Origin: Cytobacillus firmus DS1
Lineage (GTDB): Bacteria > Bacillota > Bacilli > Bacillales > Cytobacillaceae
Assembly: GCF_000565285.1 (NCBI RefSeq)
Contig: NZ_APVL01000003.1
Span: 279,980-343,979 of the forward strand
DNA length: 64,000 nt
Direction of reading: 5' to 3'
Shown here piece by piece: positions 16,083 through 24,882 of this stretch. Every line of letters begins with the position of its first letter. Position 1 is the first letter of the stretch. Both the position numbers and the translations under genes were made by a program. The notes under the pieces are model-generated. The model did no database searches, was not told the DNA's origin, and worked only from the letters and a program-made list of their open reading frames with translations.

Positions 16083-16550
16083 ATGACAAAAAATGAATCT
16101 ACCAATTTCGTATTGCATGCAAAAAGTGAACAGTTTTACTGGGAAGGAAATGGCCAACTGTCCATTAAAACATTCTTTAATGGTAAAGCCCATTATAAAA
16201 CTAACAAAGGCTTTTTTGCTGTTGAAGAGAGTAGATACCTACTCCTCAATGAAGGTGCATACACAATTTCAATTGATGAACCTAAGGTTGTAGAATCCTT
16301 TTGTCTTTTCTTTAAAGATGGGTTACGACTTATGTTATCACTACCAGAAAAAGATGAATTCGCTCATTCAAGTTCAGTTATTTATTTTCAAGTACCTAAT
16401 ATTAAAGATACTTATGAGCGCTTAGTAGGTAAAGAAGTTATCTTTATTGATGAACCACATATTGTAGCGAAAATGGGACAAACAGAAACATGGATGGTAT
16501 TTTTTAAAGATACAGAAGATAATACTCATGCAATTATGAGTGAAGTATAG
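16083..16550 (+). CDS. Chimeric protein: AraC-type cupin N-terminus joined to VOC/glyoxalase C-terminus
   Basis: 155 residues. Residues 1 to about 80 (NFVLHAKSEQFYWEGNGQLS to VVESFCLFFKDG) look like the ligand-binding N-terminus of a Bacillus AraC-family regulator, but no HTH follows. Residues from about 81 (LRLMLSLPEKDEFAHSSSVI, then YFQV, FIDEPHIVAKMGQTETWMVF, FKDTEDNTHAIMSEV) look like the second half of a vicinal-oxygen-chelate (glyoxalase-like) protein. The join falls at about 16323. The frame is intact with a GGAGAT ribosome site and a terminator, so it may be expressed, but neither parent domain is complete. Both family calls are from memory. Confidence 0.6.
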   Translation: MTKNESTNFVLHAKSEQFYWEGNGQLSIKTFFNGKAHYKTNKGFFAVEESRYLLLNEGAYTISIDEPKVVESFCLFFKDGLRLMLSLPEKDEFAHSSSVIYFQVPNIKDTYERLVGKEVIFIDEPHIVAKMGQTETWMVFFKDTEDNTHAIMSEV

Positions 16551-16565
16551 GTATAAGAAAACCAA

Positions 16566-16604
16566 AAGGAGACCGTTAAAATAACCAACGGTCTCCTTCC
16601 ATTT
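16566..16604. terminator. Bidirectional terminator between the chimeric gene and rlmH
   Basis: GGAGACCGTT-loop-AACGGTCTCC stem, with T-rich flanks on both strands, between converging genes. Confidence 0.8.
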
Positions 16605-16661
16605 AAATTAGCCTTTTTAAGAAATCTTTATCCAGAGTTACTTCCACTCTCTGCTTTACCA

Positions 16662-17141
16662 CTATTTGTGATACGGTTCCCCCCGATTAATCCGAAACGC
16701 CCTATATATTTGCTCCAAAAGTATCAGCTTCATCAACTGATGCGGAAACGTCATCTTCGAAAAAGACAGCTTATCATCCGCCCGCTGCAAAACCTCCTGG
16801 CTCAACCCCAGTGATCCGCCAATGACAAACGCAATCTTACTCTTCCCATATGTAGCCAGTTTATCAAGAGTATCAGCCAATTCTTCCGACGATTTCATCT
16901 TCCCTTCAATAGCCAAAGCAATGACATGGGCATCCGGATGAATTTTTGCCAGAATCCGCTCGCCTTCTTTTTGCTTGACCTGAATCATTTCCGTTTCGCT
17001 TAGTTCTTCAGGGGCTTTTTCATCGGGAACCTCGATGATGTCCATTTTGGCGTAGGCTGACAGTCTTTTTAGGTATTCGTCAATTCCTTGCTTCAAGTAT
17101 TTTTCTTTTAGCTTTCCGACCGTAATAATAGAGATATTCAC
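16662..17141 (-). CDS. rlmH: 23S rRNA pseudouridine-1915 N3-methyltransferase RlmH
   Basis: 159 residues, the normal length. SPOUT-fold enzyme that methylates pseudouridine 1915 in helix 69 of 23S rRNA on the assembled 70S ribosome, using S-adenosylmethionine. Family blocks: [57 protein letters not shown] and the C-terminal [20 protein letters not shown] ending in GEPYHK. In staphylococci the 3' end of this gene is the SCC integration site. Here degenerate copies of the same 3' end lie downstream at 15958 and 13135. Yyd A (yydA) in B. subtilis. Confidence 0.97.
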   Translation of the reverse strand: MNISIITVGKLKEKYLKQGIDEYLKRLSAYAKMDIIEVPDEKAPEELSETEMIQVKQKEGERILAKIHPDAHVIALAIEGKMKSSEELADTLDKLATYGKSKIAFVIGGSLGLSQEVLQRADDKLSFSKMTFPHQLMKLILLEQIYRAFRINRGEPYHK

Positions 17142-17165
17142 AGCATGTCCTCACTTTACAAACAA

Positions 17166-17476
17166 GATATCCACAGAAGTTATCCACATGTCCACATTTT
17201 TAATCCACATGTTGTATGGGATCATTCGTTCGCTACAACATATATTGCGGTATTTTGACAATATTCACAGGTTGTTGATAACTTTTTATCACCTTCAAGT
17301 TTTGTTAATTGCGGGAATGTTTCGTACTCATCAACCACTATATCTATTGCCAGATCAACGTGTTCGTCACAGCAGTAAATCATTTTCAGCATGCTCCTTT
17401 TTAGGCGGGAAGCCTGTTTTTTTATCCGATCTGTGGATAATTTTTATTTTCGGTTATGTATTTAAGTTATCCACAT
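17166..17476. promoter_or_regulatory. DnaA-box cluster upstream of rlmH
   Basis: Perfect 9-mers TTATCCACA at 17180-17188 and 17467-17475 and TGTGGATAA at 17432-17440, plus near-matches at 17168 (ATATCCACA) and 17211 (TAATCCACA). It lies 35 kb from oriC in the only sizeable gap between rlmH and htrC. In B. subtilis DnaA-box clusters outside oriC help limit initiation, and I recall one near yydA (rlmH). Confidence 0.7.
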
Positions 17477-17501
17477 CTCATAGTAACAAAACAATAAAAA
17501 A

Positions 17502-17526
17502 CAGGAAAGCGATTATCGCTTTCCCA
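17502..17526 (-). terminator. Terminator of htrC
   Basis: GGAAAGCG-ATAAT-CGCTTTCC on the minus strand, followed by TGTTTTTTATTG, directly after the htrC stop. Confidence 0.8.
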
Positions 17527-17531
17527 TTTCA

Positions 17532-18758
17532 TTAAAATGTCTCCCCGCTCAGCTTCATCGTTACTTCCTGGGTTTTGCCGTCGCGGTAAATTTTGATTTT
17601 CATTTGGTCGCCCACTGATTTCTTCGTATAGAGATGCTGGCGCAGTTCGATGATGTCTTTGATTTCCTGTCCATCCATCTCGACGATGACATCCATTTCC
17701 TTCAGTCCTGCCTGTGCCGCTGGAGAGTTCGGTTCTACAGATGTGATGGCCACACCTGATTTCACATCCTTCGGCAGCTTCAGTGCTTCCTGCTGGTAAT
17801 ATCCAGGAATCTCATTAACAGATGCCAGCTGCACGCCCATATACGGACGTTTGACTTCTCCAAACTTTTCGAGGTCATCAATGACTGGTCTTGCATAATT
17901 AATCGGGATCGCCAATCCGATTCCTTCTACGGCGCTCTCTGCAATTTTCATGGAGTTGATGCCAATGAGCTGGCCGCTGATATTAACCAGCGCTCCTCCG
18001 CTGTTACCCGGGTTGATGGCGGCATCTGTCTGCAGAACCTCTGCCTGCCAGTCTACTGTGCCATTCTGGTCAATATCAACCGGTATGGCACGCTCCAGTC
18101 CTGAAATAATTCCCTGTGTGACAGAGCCGGAGAACTGGCCAAGAGGGTTTCCGATGGCAATGACAGGCTCGCCTGGCTTCAGTGCGTCGGAATCGCCGAA
18201 TTCAGCTACTGTTTTAATTTCCTTTCCTTCTACCTCAAGCACTGCAAGATCTGTCCATATGTCGCTGCCAACAAGTCTTGCCGGGAGCTTGGTGCCATCC
18301 TGCAGACTTACTTCCAGTTCCTGAGCGCCTTCTACCACATGGTGGTTTGTCACGATGAAGGCTGTATTTCCTTCCTTCTTATAAATAACTCCGGAACCTG
18401 TTCCGGCGGGCTGGCCGGCACTGCCGTTCCCTTCATTCGACCAAAAACCTGCTGTCTGGATGTTCGTAATGCTTACGACCGCATCTCCGGCTTTATCAAC
18501 CGCCTTGGTTACATCGGTTGTCACATCGACTGAGACATTCTGCGTCCTGGCATTATTGTCCCCGGCTGCTTCATCCTGCAGCTTTTCATCCGGTTCAACC
18601 GTATAAGGGAGCACGTCGTAGTCAGCCAGCTTTGGGACTGCAACCACGACCAGAATGGCCCCTAGTATGATGCCAACAAGGCTGGCCAGAAAGTATCCGC
18701 CCTTGTTGCCCTTTTGCCCTTTATAACGGTTCTGATGATCTTGATCATAATAGCCCAA
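17532..18758 (-). CDS. htrC: HtrA-like serine protease with PDZ domain
   Basis: A 408-residue DegP/HtrA-type protease: cytoplasmic N-terminus, one membrane anchor (about 22-42), trypsin-like domain (about 85-290) with catalytic His140 (VTNHHVV), Asp170 (WTDLAVLEV) and Ser253 (NPGNSGGAL), then one PDZ domain (about 295-400) with the GVQL and SPAAQAGLKEMDVIVEMDG motifs. Acts outside the membrane on misfolded proteins. The start is a TTG with AAAGGA upstream. It lies after the wal operon and ahead of rlmH, as B. subtilis htrC (yyxA). In B. subtilis several htr genes answer to CssRS or WalR; no such site is asserted here. Confidence 0.93.
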   Translation of the reverse strand: MGYYDQDHQNRYKGQKGNKGGYFLASLVGIILGAILVVVAVPKLADYDVLPYTVEPDEKLQDEAAGDNNARTQNVSVDVTTDVTKAVDKAGDAVVSITNIQTAGFWSNEGNGSAGQPAGTGSGVIYKKEGNTAFIVTNHHVVEGAQELEVSLQDGTKLPARLVGSDIWTDLAVLEVEGKEIKTVAEFGDSDALKPGEPVIAIGNPLGQFSGSVTQGIISGLERAIPVDIDQNGTVDWQAEVLQTDAAINPGNSGGALVNISGQLIGINSMKIAESAVEGIGLAIPINYARPVIDDLEKFGEVKRPYMGVQLASVNEIPGYYQQEALKLPKDVKSGVAITSVEPNSPAAQAGLKEMDVIVEMDGQEIKDIIELRQHLYTKKSVGDQMKIKIYRDGKTQEVTMKLSGETF

Positions 18759-18942
18759 ACTGCACCCATCCTTTCTTTCTTTTGCAAAAAAAACGGCTGT
18801 TTTTAATATAAATGCTAAAACTTAGTCTTCCTTTATACCCATTATTATACTCTTCTGTTTTTAGAAATCTAATAAAAACGCACCCGCTGCAGCAATCTTA
18901 CGACTTTGTTCATACTTTAGTAAAATTCCTTCAAAAAAGAAA

Positions 18943-18989
18943 AAGAGGAACACACGAAAAACAGCTGTCTCTCTGTGTATTCCTCTTAT
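18943..18989 (-). terminator. Terminator of the wal operon
   Basis: AAGAGGAA and TTCCTCTT arms with an inner ACAC/GTGT stem; on the minus strand it ends in TTTTTC. It lies just past the walJ stop. Confidence 0.75.
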
Positions 18990-18998
18990 GATTTAAGT

Positions 18999-19793
18999 TT
19001 AAACGGCTGTTAAAATCGTCGGCACCTTCGGGTCGGTATCAAAAAGGTCGAATTGTTCGCCGACGATGATTCCTCGGCTTTCAAGTGTCTGGGCGACAGA
19101 CATTCTCGCCAGATCTTTAATATTGTTATCCTGGCTTAAGTGGGCCAGATAAAAGCTCTTCGTCCGGTCGCCGGCCACTTCACTCATCGCCAGCGCCGCA
19201 TCCTCATTGGATACATGGCCGACATCGCTTAAGATCCTTCTTTTAATATTCCACGGGTAGCGGCCCATGCGAAGCATCTGAACATCATGATTGCTTTCAA
19301 ATACGTAAGCCTCTGCATTGGAAATCAGGCCTTTCATGCGGTCACTGACGTAGCCTGTATCGGTAATCAGGACAAGCTTTTTCCCGTTATGATGGAACAC
19401 ATAAAACATCGGGTCGGCTGCATCATGGGAAACCCCGAAGGATTGGATATCCAGGGATCCGAATGTTTTCACGGCTTCCATATCAAAATGAAACTTCTGG
19501 TCAACCGGGACTTGCCCAATCAGTCCGTCCATGGCCAGCCATGTTTTTTCATTGGCATAGATCGGGAGGTTATACTTGCGGGCAAGAATCCCGACACCCT
19601 TGATATGATCGCTATGCTCATGGGTCACCATTATGCCTGAAAGCTTGCCGATGTCCCGGCCGATATGCTGAAATAATCCTTCCATTTGCTTCCCGCTTAA
19701 ACCGGCATCCACCAGAAAGGAATGTTCCTCCGTCTCGACAAAGATCGCATTCCCAGTACTGCCGCTCGCGAGAACGCTGAATTGTAAAGACAT
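18999..19793 (-). CDS. walJ: MBL-fold metallohydrolase WalJ (YycJ)
   Basis: A 264-residue metallo-beta-lactamase-fold protein with the metal motif [10 protein letters not shown], then VSHDAADPM and SNHDVQML. Homologues are exonucleases reported to act in mismatch repair and in coupling wall synthesis to division in Gram-positives. Last gene of the leftward wal operon, 7 nt after walI. Normal length and intact ligands. Confidence 0.93.
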   Translation of the reverse strand: MSLQFSVLASGSTGNAIFVETEEHSFLVDAGLSGKQMEGLFQHIGRDIGKLSGIMVTHEHSDHIKGVGILARKYNLPIYANEKTWLAMDGLIGQVPVDQKFHFDMEAVKTFGSLDIQSFGVSHDAADPMFYVFHHNGKKLVLITDTGYVSDRMKGLISNAEAYVFESNHDVQMLRMGRYPWNIKRRILSDVGHVSNEDAALAMSEVAGDRTKSFYLAHLSQDNNIKDLARMSVAQTLESRGIIVGEQFDLFDTDPKVPTILTAV

Positions 19794-19800
19794 GTTCTCC

Positions 19801-20613
19801 TCACTCCACTATTTTTTTCTCTTCGTTGTTCAGCTGAATAATTTTCCCTTCAAAAGCATCCACAAATAAATTCTCCTCGCCATTAATGACAAATCGCCAG
19901 GCAGGCGTCAATAATTGTGAAGAGCTCAGATGGACGAAAGTGAAATAACCCAGCTCTACATTTGTAATTTTTGACTTAGGCAGAAGCGAGCCATTTTTGT
20001 AAAGGGTCTCAACAGCTTTTATCGGCTGAATGACTTTTTCGCTTTCTTCCTTCGACTCAATCTTTTCCAGGAGCGTCTGCTTATAAGAGACAATTTCATT
20101 TTCATCATTCAAATAAAATGTGAGCTCGCCATTTAAATTCATATAAAACATCTTGTCTTCGAATTCCTGATAATACGTGATTTTATTGCTGTCACGAGGC
20201 TTGTCCCAGAAGCGGTACTGATCTCCGTATAACACCCTGTTTTTGATAAAGGCGGATAGTTCGGACGGACTGAACTTGTCACTGATCTTTATCGGCTCAT
20301 CCAGAACTGAATTCAAGGTGGTTCCTTCTGAAATCGTAATCTCCTGGCCTTCAAGCTTTGTATCTTTCAGACCCTCAAGTTCTTCAATATCAAATTCCAC
20401 CGGCTTCGCCCTCAAGTAACGGTCTTTCGGGTTGCTTTTCGGAAGGGGTGACTCAAATGTGATCTCCGCACTCTTAAGCTGTTTTTCCAGGGATGCCTGG
20501 GCGATCGGTTCAAATTTACTGGCTTCCTTTAATTTGAAAAACTCGTACATCAAGTAAATATCCAGCACCAGGAAGGTTAAAATAAAGATTGTTTTGATCT
20601 TACTCCAATCCAT
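19801..20613 (-). CDS. walI: WalRK regulator WalI (YycI)
   Basis: 270 residues: [25 protein letters not shown] is the single membrane anchor, followed by an extracytoplasmic YycI domain with the fold seen also in YycH. With WalH it forms a membrane complex that adjusts WalK activity; in B. subtilis the pair restrains it. The start overlaps the end of walH by 14 nt, so translation is coupled. Confidence 0.93.
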   Translation of the reverse strand: MDWSKIKTIFILTFLVLDIYLMYEFFKLKEASKFEPIAQASLEKQLKSAEITFESPLPKSNPKDRYLRAKPVEFDIEELEGLKDTKLEGQEITISEGTTLNSVLDEPIKISDKFSPSELSAFIKNRVLYGDQYRFWDKPRDSNKITYYQEFEDKMFYMNLNGELTFYLNDENEIVSYKQTLLEKIESKEESEKVIQPIKAVETLYKNGSLLPKSKITNVELGYFTFVHLSSSQLLTPAWRFVINGEENLFVDAFEGKIIQLNNEEKKIVE

Positions 20614-21940
20614 TATTCATGCCCCCTGTCTCATCAAGCGAAATGCTTTTCCATGTTCCTTCATAACGGTAAAACCAGGAAGGCTCCAGACGGATGAAAG
20701 TGGTCTGCGCTTCCTTGACCAGCATCATCTGATACCCCAGTCTTACATCCTCCAGCAATTCCGGATCGAATCCCTCCAGGGCTAACAGGTACTCCATTAC
20801 CCGATTCCCGGAACTTAGAGTGACGTCTGTTGGCGTTTCCGTACTCAGGCCAAGCTGGAAGTTGCTTCGAACATACTCATAAATTTCATTTTGCCCCCAA
20901 ACTTGGCGGATCTCGGATAGTTTCGGATCATCGCTGAAAATAGGATAACCTGAAGATTCATACATCCGGAATACAACCCGATGGTTCACTTCGTCTATTT
21001 CGGCAAATTGGTAATTATCTGTCCATCCCGAATGGCCATTAATGAAATCAATGCTTCTTTTCAGGAGGTCGCCTGATGGAAAAGCCGGATTATCCCCGGC
21101 AGCCGGTTTGATATAACGAAGGGTATTTTTATCAGAATTCACCCTCAGCAGGCTTAAGGTATCATTATATTCATCCTCTGACTGCTGAAAGCTTTTCTGC
21201 ACGACACTCGGATCACTGAACAGGGCATTTTTGTATTGCTCAGAGTCCAATTTTTTCTCCAAATACTGATATCTCGGCATTTTAGTATCCTGTGCAGGCA
21301 GGTAGATGGTTCTTTTATCAGATGGCTTGTAAGCGAGATAGGCTCTATATTCCGGATTATACTCCGACAGATTGAAGTATTGGCTCTTGAAATTCTGAAT
21401 AAAGGAAACAGGCACATGGCTTCGATAGACCTGCCTGTTATCCAATGAGACAAAATCAACAATTCCTTCTTTTTTTCCCGTTTGCCTGGTATCAATGACA
21501 ATGTGATCAAATTGAAAATCAGCGAGATTTTTATCGCCAATTTTGATGACGGATTTGTATAAGTCAATCGGAACAGAATCCGGAAACGCCAGTACCGCTT
21601 TTCCTTCATTATGAACAAACGAAGGAAGAATGCCTGCTTCCTCTGTAATATTTTCAAAGTCAGCAAAATTCCAATCGCTGATTTCTGTTATAACCTTATC
21701 AATCTCATCAGGGCTGACTGTCCCTAAGGTCTGTTTTTCCCCGAGGTGGAATAAAAGCGTGTCCGGTCTTACAATCTGATTGACTTCTTTTTTCTCCGCA
21801 ATTGTTACTTCCTGAACGGTATTTGCTTCTTTTTCAATCCGTTCAAAGTTTGGCTGGTAAGTCCAGAGATTCCAGGTAAGGAGGACACTTGTCACGACTA
21901 GAATGGTCAATATGATGGATTTTATATTTTCATAACTCAT
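20600..21940 (-). CDS. walH: WalRK regulator WalH (YycH)
   Basis: 446 residues with a single N-terminal membrane segment (about 8-24) and a large extracytoplasmic YycH domain. The start ATG at 21940 overlaps the walK stop (ATGA) with GAGGAT upstream; a TTG two codons earlier is in frame but less likely. Partner of WalI and of the WalK transmembrane helices. Confidence 0.93.
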   Translation of the reverse strand: MSYENIKSIILTILVVTSVLLTWNLWTYQPNFERIEKEANTVQEVTIAEKKEVNQIVRPDTLLFHLGEKQTLGTVSPDEIDKVITEISDWNFADFENITEEAGILPSFVHNEGKAVLAFPDSVPIDLYKSVIKIGDKNLADFQFDHIVIDTRQTGKKEGIVDFVSLDNRQVYRSHVPVSFIQNFKSQYFNLSEYNPEYRAYLAYKPSDKRTIYLPAQDTKMPRYQYLEKKLDSEQYKNALFSDPSVVQKSFQQSEDEYNDTLSLLRVNSDKNTLRYIKPAAGDNPAFPSGDLLKRSIDFINGHSGWTDNYQFAEIDEVNHRVVFRMYESSGYPIFSDDPKLSEIRQVWGQNEIYEYVRSNFQLGLSTETPTDVTLSSGNRVMEYLLALEGFDPELLEDVRLGYQMMLVKEAQTTFIRLEPSWFYRYEGTWKSISLDETGGMNNGLE

Positions 21941-23766
21941 TCCCAATCATCCTCTTCCGAGCGGACATACGGAAGGCTGAATGAAATCGTTGTCCCTTTC
22001 CCTTCTGTACTCGCTGCCCAAATTTTCCCGCCATGCGCCTCCACCATTTCTTTTGCAATGGCCAATCCGAGTCCTGTTCCGCCAAGTTTTCTTGTTCGGG
22101 CCTTATCCACCCGGTAAAAACGCTCAAAAATCTGTTCAATATTTTCTTTTGGAATCCCCACACCCTGGTCTGAAACGCTGACGATAATAAATTCATCTTT
22201 TTCCTCAATGCCAAACGTCACTTTTCCGCCTTCCGGAGAGTACTTCAGTGCATTTGAGATGATATTGTCCAGCACCTGGGTGAGTTTGTCCTCATCTATT
22301 TCCACAAAAGCTGAATGATCCGGAAGCTTTCTTTCAAACGTAACATTCTGCTGCTTCGTCATTTCAAAACGGTCTATAATTCTATTATAGAAGAAAATGA
22401 AATCAATCCAGTCCTTGCTTAAACGGTAATCCTTGCTGTCCATTTTAGAAAGCTGCAGCAGATCATTAACCAGGCGGATCATCCGCTCTGTTTCATTTTG
22501 GGTGACATCCAGGAAGTTCGGTGCAATCTCCTCATCTTTCCAGGCGCCATCCGCCAGAGCCTCGAGATAGCTTCTCATCGTCGTGAGCGGCGTTCTGAGT
22601 TCATGAGATACATTCGCCACAAATTCGCGGCGTTCCATATCAATTTTCTCCTGCTCGGTGATATCATGCAAAACGGTGATTAAGCCGTTCACAAACCCGG
22701 TTTCTTTTTGGATAACCGAGAAATTCGCACGGAGAATCAGCGTTTTCGTTTTGCTGCTGTAATCCAGGATGACTGAATCCTGCTCGTCTAACAGCTCTTC
22801 AAAGGTATAATCCTCTTCAAGGCCTAAAAGGGATACAATCGGTGAAGACAGGACCGTTTCACGTGAAACATTCAGCATTTTTGCTGCAGGCTCATTAATG
22901 AGAATGACACGCCCTTTGCGGTCAGTTGCAATGACTCCATCCGTCATATAGGAAAGAACAGAGGATAATTTCCGCCGTTCGCCTTCCGTTGTGGCGTGTG
23001 CTTCCTGAAGTTTCTTTGTTAAGCTGTTAAAAGTAATGGCCAGCTGGCCAATTTCGTCATAACCGTACACCTTTACCTTACGGGAGAAGTTCCCTTTTGC
23101 CATGGCCAGCGCCTGTTTCCGCATATCAGAAATCGGGCGTGTTACCGTCTGGGCAAGGAGTATTCCCAGGATCGCTGTGATGGCTAACGCAATGGCTATG
23201 CCGGAGGTAAAAATATTATTTATCTCCCTCATCTGTTCATAGATGTTTTCTATTTTAGCAACCAGATAGATGGCCCCATTGACTTCCCCATTATTATTTT
23301 TTATAGGGGTGACGAGAACCCAAATCCGCTGCCCCTGGTCAACAAAATCCTCCGTTACCGGCTGTTTCGTGGCGATGGCCATCTTGATCAGGTTATCTGT
23401 AGACCTTCCTCCGACAAGTCCCTGATTATCGGGATCGGAGGTGCCAAGGATCCTCAGTGATTCTCCTTCAATGACACGGACTTCTGATATGTCCGCAGAA
23501 TTGTAATCACTTAACAGCCTTCTGATATCCTCTTCCAGGGACGGTGCCTCCTCATCAGGAAGCCTTACCTTGGTCATCTGTTCCTCCACATAATAGCTAA
23601 GAAGATTGACCCTCTCCTGAATGGCATCTTTGAAATTTTCCTGTAAGGTCGATTCCAGCTGCCTGACAAAGTAGACTCCGATAATCTGCATGGCTACCAG
23701 AATGAGAAGAACATAAATGATCACAAACTTCAAATGAATGGACCGAAAAAAACCCACCTTTTCCAT
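21937..23766 (-). CDS. walK: Cell-wall sensor histidine kinase WalK
   Basis: 609 residues in the canonical order: TM1 (about 11-31), extracytoplasmic PAS-like domain (about 35-180), TM2 (about 185-205), HAMP (about 207-258), PAS (about 265-370), HisKA with ANVSHELRTPLTTM (His388) and HATPase_c (N-box DNIISNALKYS, G1 DQGVGIP, G2 GGTGLGLAIAKEMV). It phosphorylates WalR in response to peptidoglycan hydrolysis state; the system is essential in most Firmicutes. Codons for V-S-R-E-T around residue 301 form a parS sequence. Confidence 0.97.
   Translation of the reverse strand: MEKVGFFRSIHLKFVIIYVLLILVAMQIIGVYFVRQLESTLQENFKDAIQERVNLLSYYVEEQMTKVRLPDEEAPSLEEDIRRLLSDYNSADISEVRVIEGESLRILGTSDPDNQGLVGGRSTDNLIKMAIATKQPVTEDFVDQGQRIWVLVTPIKNNNGEVNGAIYLVAKIENIYEQMREINNIFTSGIAIALAITAILGILLAQTVTRPISDMRKQALAMAKGNFSRKVKVYGYDEIGQLAITFNSLTKKLQEAHATTEGERRKLSSVLSYMTDGVIATDRKGRVILINEPAAKMLNVSRETVLSSPIVSLLGLEEDYTFEELLDEQDSVILDYSSKTKTLILRANFSVIQKETGFVNGLITVLHDITEQEKIDMERREFVANVSHELRTPLTTMRSYLEALADGAWKDEEIAPNFLDVTQNETERMIRLVNDLLQLSKMDSKDYRLSKDWIDFIFFYNRIIDRFEMTKQQNVTFERKLPDHSAFVEIDEDKLTQVLDNIISNALKYSPEGGKVTFGIEEKDEFIIVSVSDQGVGIPKENIEQIFERFYRVDKARTRKLGGTGLGLAIAKEMVEAHGGKIWAASTEGKGTTISFSLPYVRSEEDDWE
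22855..22870. promoter_or_regulatory. parS site inside walK
   Basis: CGTTTCACGTGAAACA matches the Spo0J/ParB consensus TGTTNCACGTGAAACA at 15 of 16 positions (first base differs). Same 16-mer as the site in spo0J at 42430-42445. About 30 kb from oriC. Confidence 0.8.
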
Positions 23767-23774
23767 GTACCCTT

Positions 23775-24482
23775 TTACTCCTGCTCAGGATTCCGCAAGT
23801 AATAACCGACTCCTCTTCTTGTCACAATCCATGTCGGGTGGCTTGGATTATCCTCGATTTTCTCCCGCAGTCTCCTGACGGTTACATCAACTGTACGGAC
23901 ATCACCATAATAATCATAGCCCCATACGGTTTGAAGGAGATGCTCCCTCGTCATGACTTGTCCAATATGTTTGGCCAAATAGTGAAGAAGCTCAAACTCG
24001 CGGTGTGTTAATTCAATCGTCTCGCCGCGCTTGGAAACCACGTAGGCATCCGGATGGATAATCAGTGAACCCACTTCGATTTCGTTGGATTCATCTTCTT
24101 CCTCTGCCTTGGAAACCTGCTGATGGCGCCTCATATTAGCCTTCACGCGGGCAATCAATTCCCTTGTGCTGAACGGCTTTGTAACATAATCATCTGCACC
24201 GAGTTCAAGACCCAGAACTTTATCGATTTCAGAATCCTTTGCTGTCAGCATAATGATCGGCATATCGTACTTCTTGCGCACTTCGCGGCAAACCTCAATG
24301 CCATCCCTCTGTGGAAGCATGATATCAAGCAAAATCAAATCCGGCTTGATTTCTTCTACCTTTTCCAGGGCGTCATTGCCGTCATAGGCACACACCACTT
24401 CATAGCCTTCTTTTTTTAAATTGAACTGCAGAATATCTGCAATTGGTTTCTCATCGTCTACAACCAGAATTTTTTTATCCAT
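23775..24482 (-). CDS. walR: Response regulator WalR
   Basis: 235 residues: receiver domain (1 to about 120; acidic pocket DDE, phospho-acceptor in LILLDIMLP, Lys in VTKPFS) and OmpR-type winged helix (about 135-230). Directly activates autolysin genes and represses their inhibitors. The frame continues eight codons upstream, but the ATG at 24482 has AAGGAG at good spacing and starts [10 protein letters not shown] as in the family. First gene of walRKHIJ; 8 nt to walK. Confidence 0.97.
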   Translation of the reverse strand: MDKKILVVDDEKPIADILQFNLKKEGYEVVCAYDGNDALEKVEEIKPDLILLDIMLPQRDGIEVCREVRKKYDMPIIMLTAKDSEIDKVLGLELGADDYVTKPFSTRELIARVKANMRRHQQVSKAEEEDESNEIEVGSLIIHPDAYVVSKRGETIELTHREFELLHYLAKHIGQVMTREHLLQTVWGYDYYGDVRTVDVTVRRLREKIEDNPSHPTWIVTRRGVGYYLRNPEQE

Positions 24483-24595
24483 ACCTATCTCCTTTTTCTT
24501 GCTCATTTATTTATTTTTTGGAGCAGTAGAAGTCAGTTTCATGCATATGTTATCTACTTTACTTTACCATGTTAACAGTGAGAATTCACCTATTA

Positions 24596-24640
24596 CGAAA
24601 AGCGGGAGCGCCCTGCCTGGCTCCGACGCACCTCAAGAAG
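24596..24640. repeat. Truncated GC-rich repeat (family R3)
   Basis: CGAAAAGCGGGAGCGCC followed by CTGGCTCCGACG. It resembles the start of the element at 51763-51826. Located in the walR upstream gap. Confidence 0.4.
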
Positions 24641-24676
24641 CTGAATGTTTTATTGCTTATTCTTAGTCTTAACCAC

Positions 24677-24711
24677 AAAAGTCTCTAGCATGAAAACTAG
24701 AGACTTTTTTG
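24677..24711 (+). terminator. Hairpin terminator
   Basis: AAAAGTCTCTAG-loop-CTAGAGACTTTTTT. No plus-strand gene ends here; it may serve the leftward M23 gene or be left from a lost gene. Confidence 0.6.
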
Positions 24712-24720
24712 CGTGTATTA

Positions 24721-24882
24721 TTTATTTATCGCAGTCTAACGGGCAGTAAGTCCCCATCTTCAGGTCTCTGAAGTATCAAAGGAGGGCTAGCTGGGGGCAA
24801 ACTGCCCGTAAAGGCCCGATTGGTTCAACTAACAATCAGTGGGGGAAAGTACTCCCCCCACTGATTGAAGTTTCACTTTATA
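24721..24882. mobile_element. Structured repeat element R4, copy 1 (possible IS200/IS605-derived remnant)
   Basis: Left end TTTATCGCAGTCTAACGGGC; stem ACGGGCAGT (24739-24747) with ACTGCCCGT (24801-24809); then AAAGGCCCGA; then a hairpin CAATCAGTGGGGG / CCCCCACTGATTG; right end AAGTTTCACTTTATA. Copy 2 at 45028-45249 is inverted. Matching ends, conserved stems and variable loops suggest a non-autonomous transposable element or structured RNA. The right end contains the stop codon of the M23 gene. Confidence 0.6.

Noticed and set aside
13891..16550. ccr recombinase or mec-type genes in the rlmH-downstream region
   Set aside because: No serine recombinase or resistance gene is encoded there; only the SCC-like att arrangement is claimed.
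21154..21666. Second minus-strand frame inside walH
   Set aside because: walH is full length and conserved here; the other frame has no start signal.
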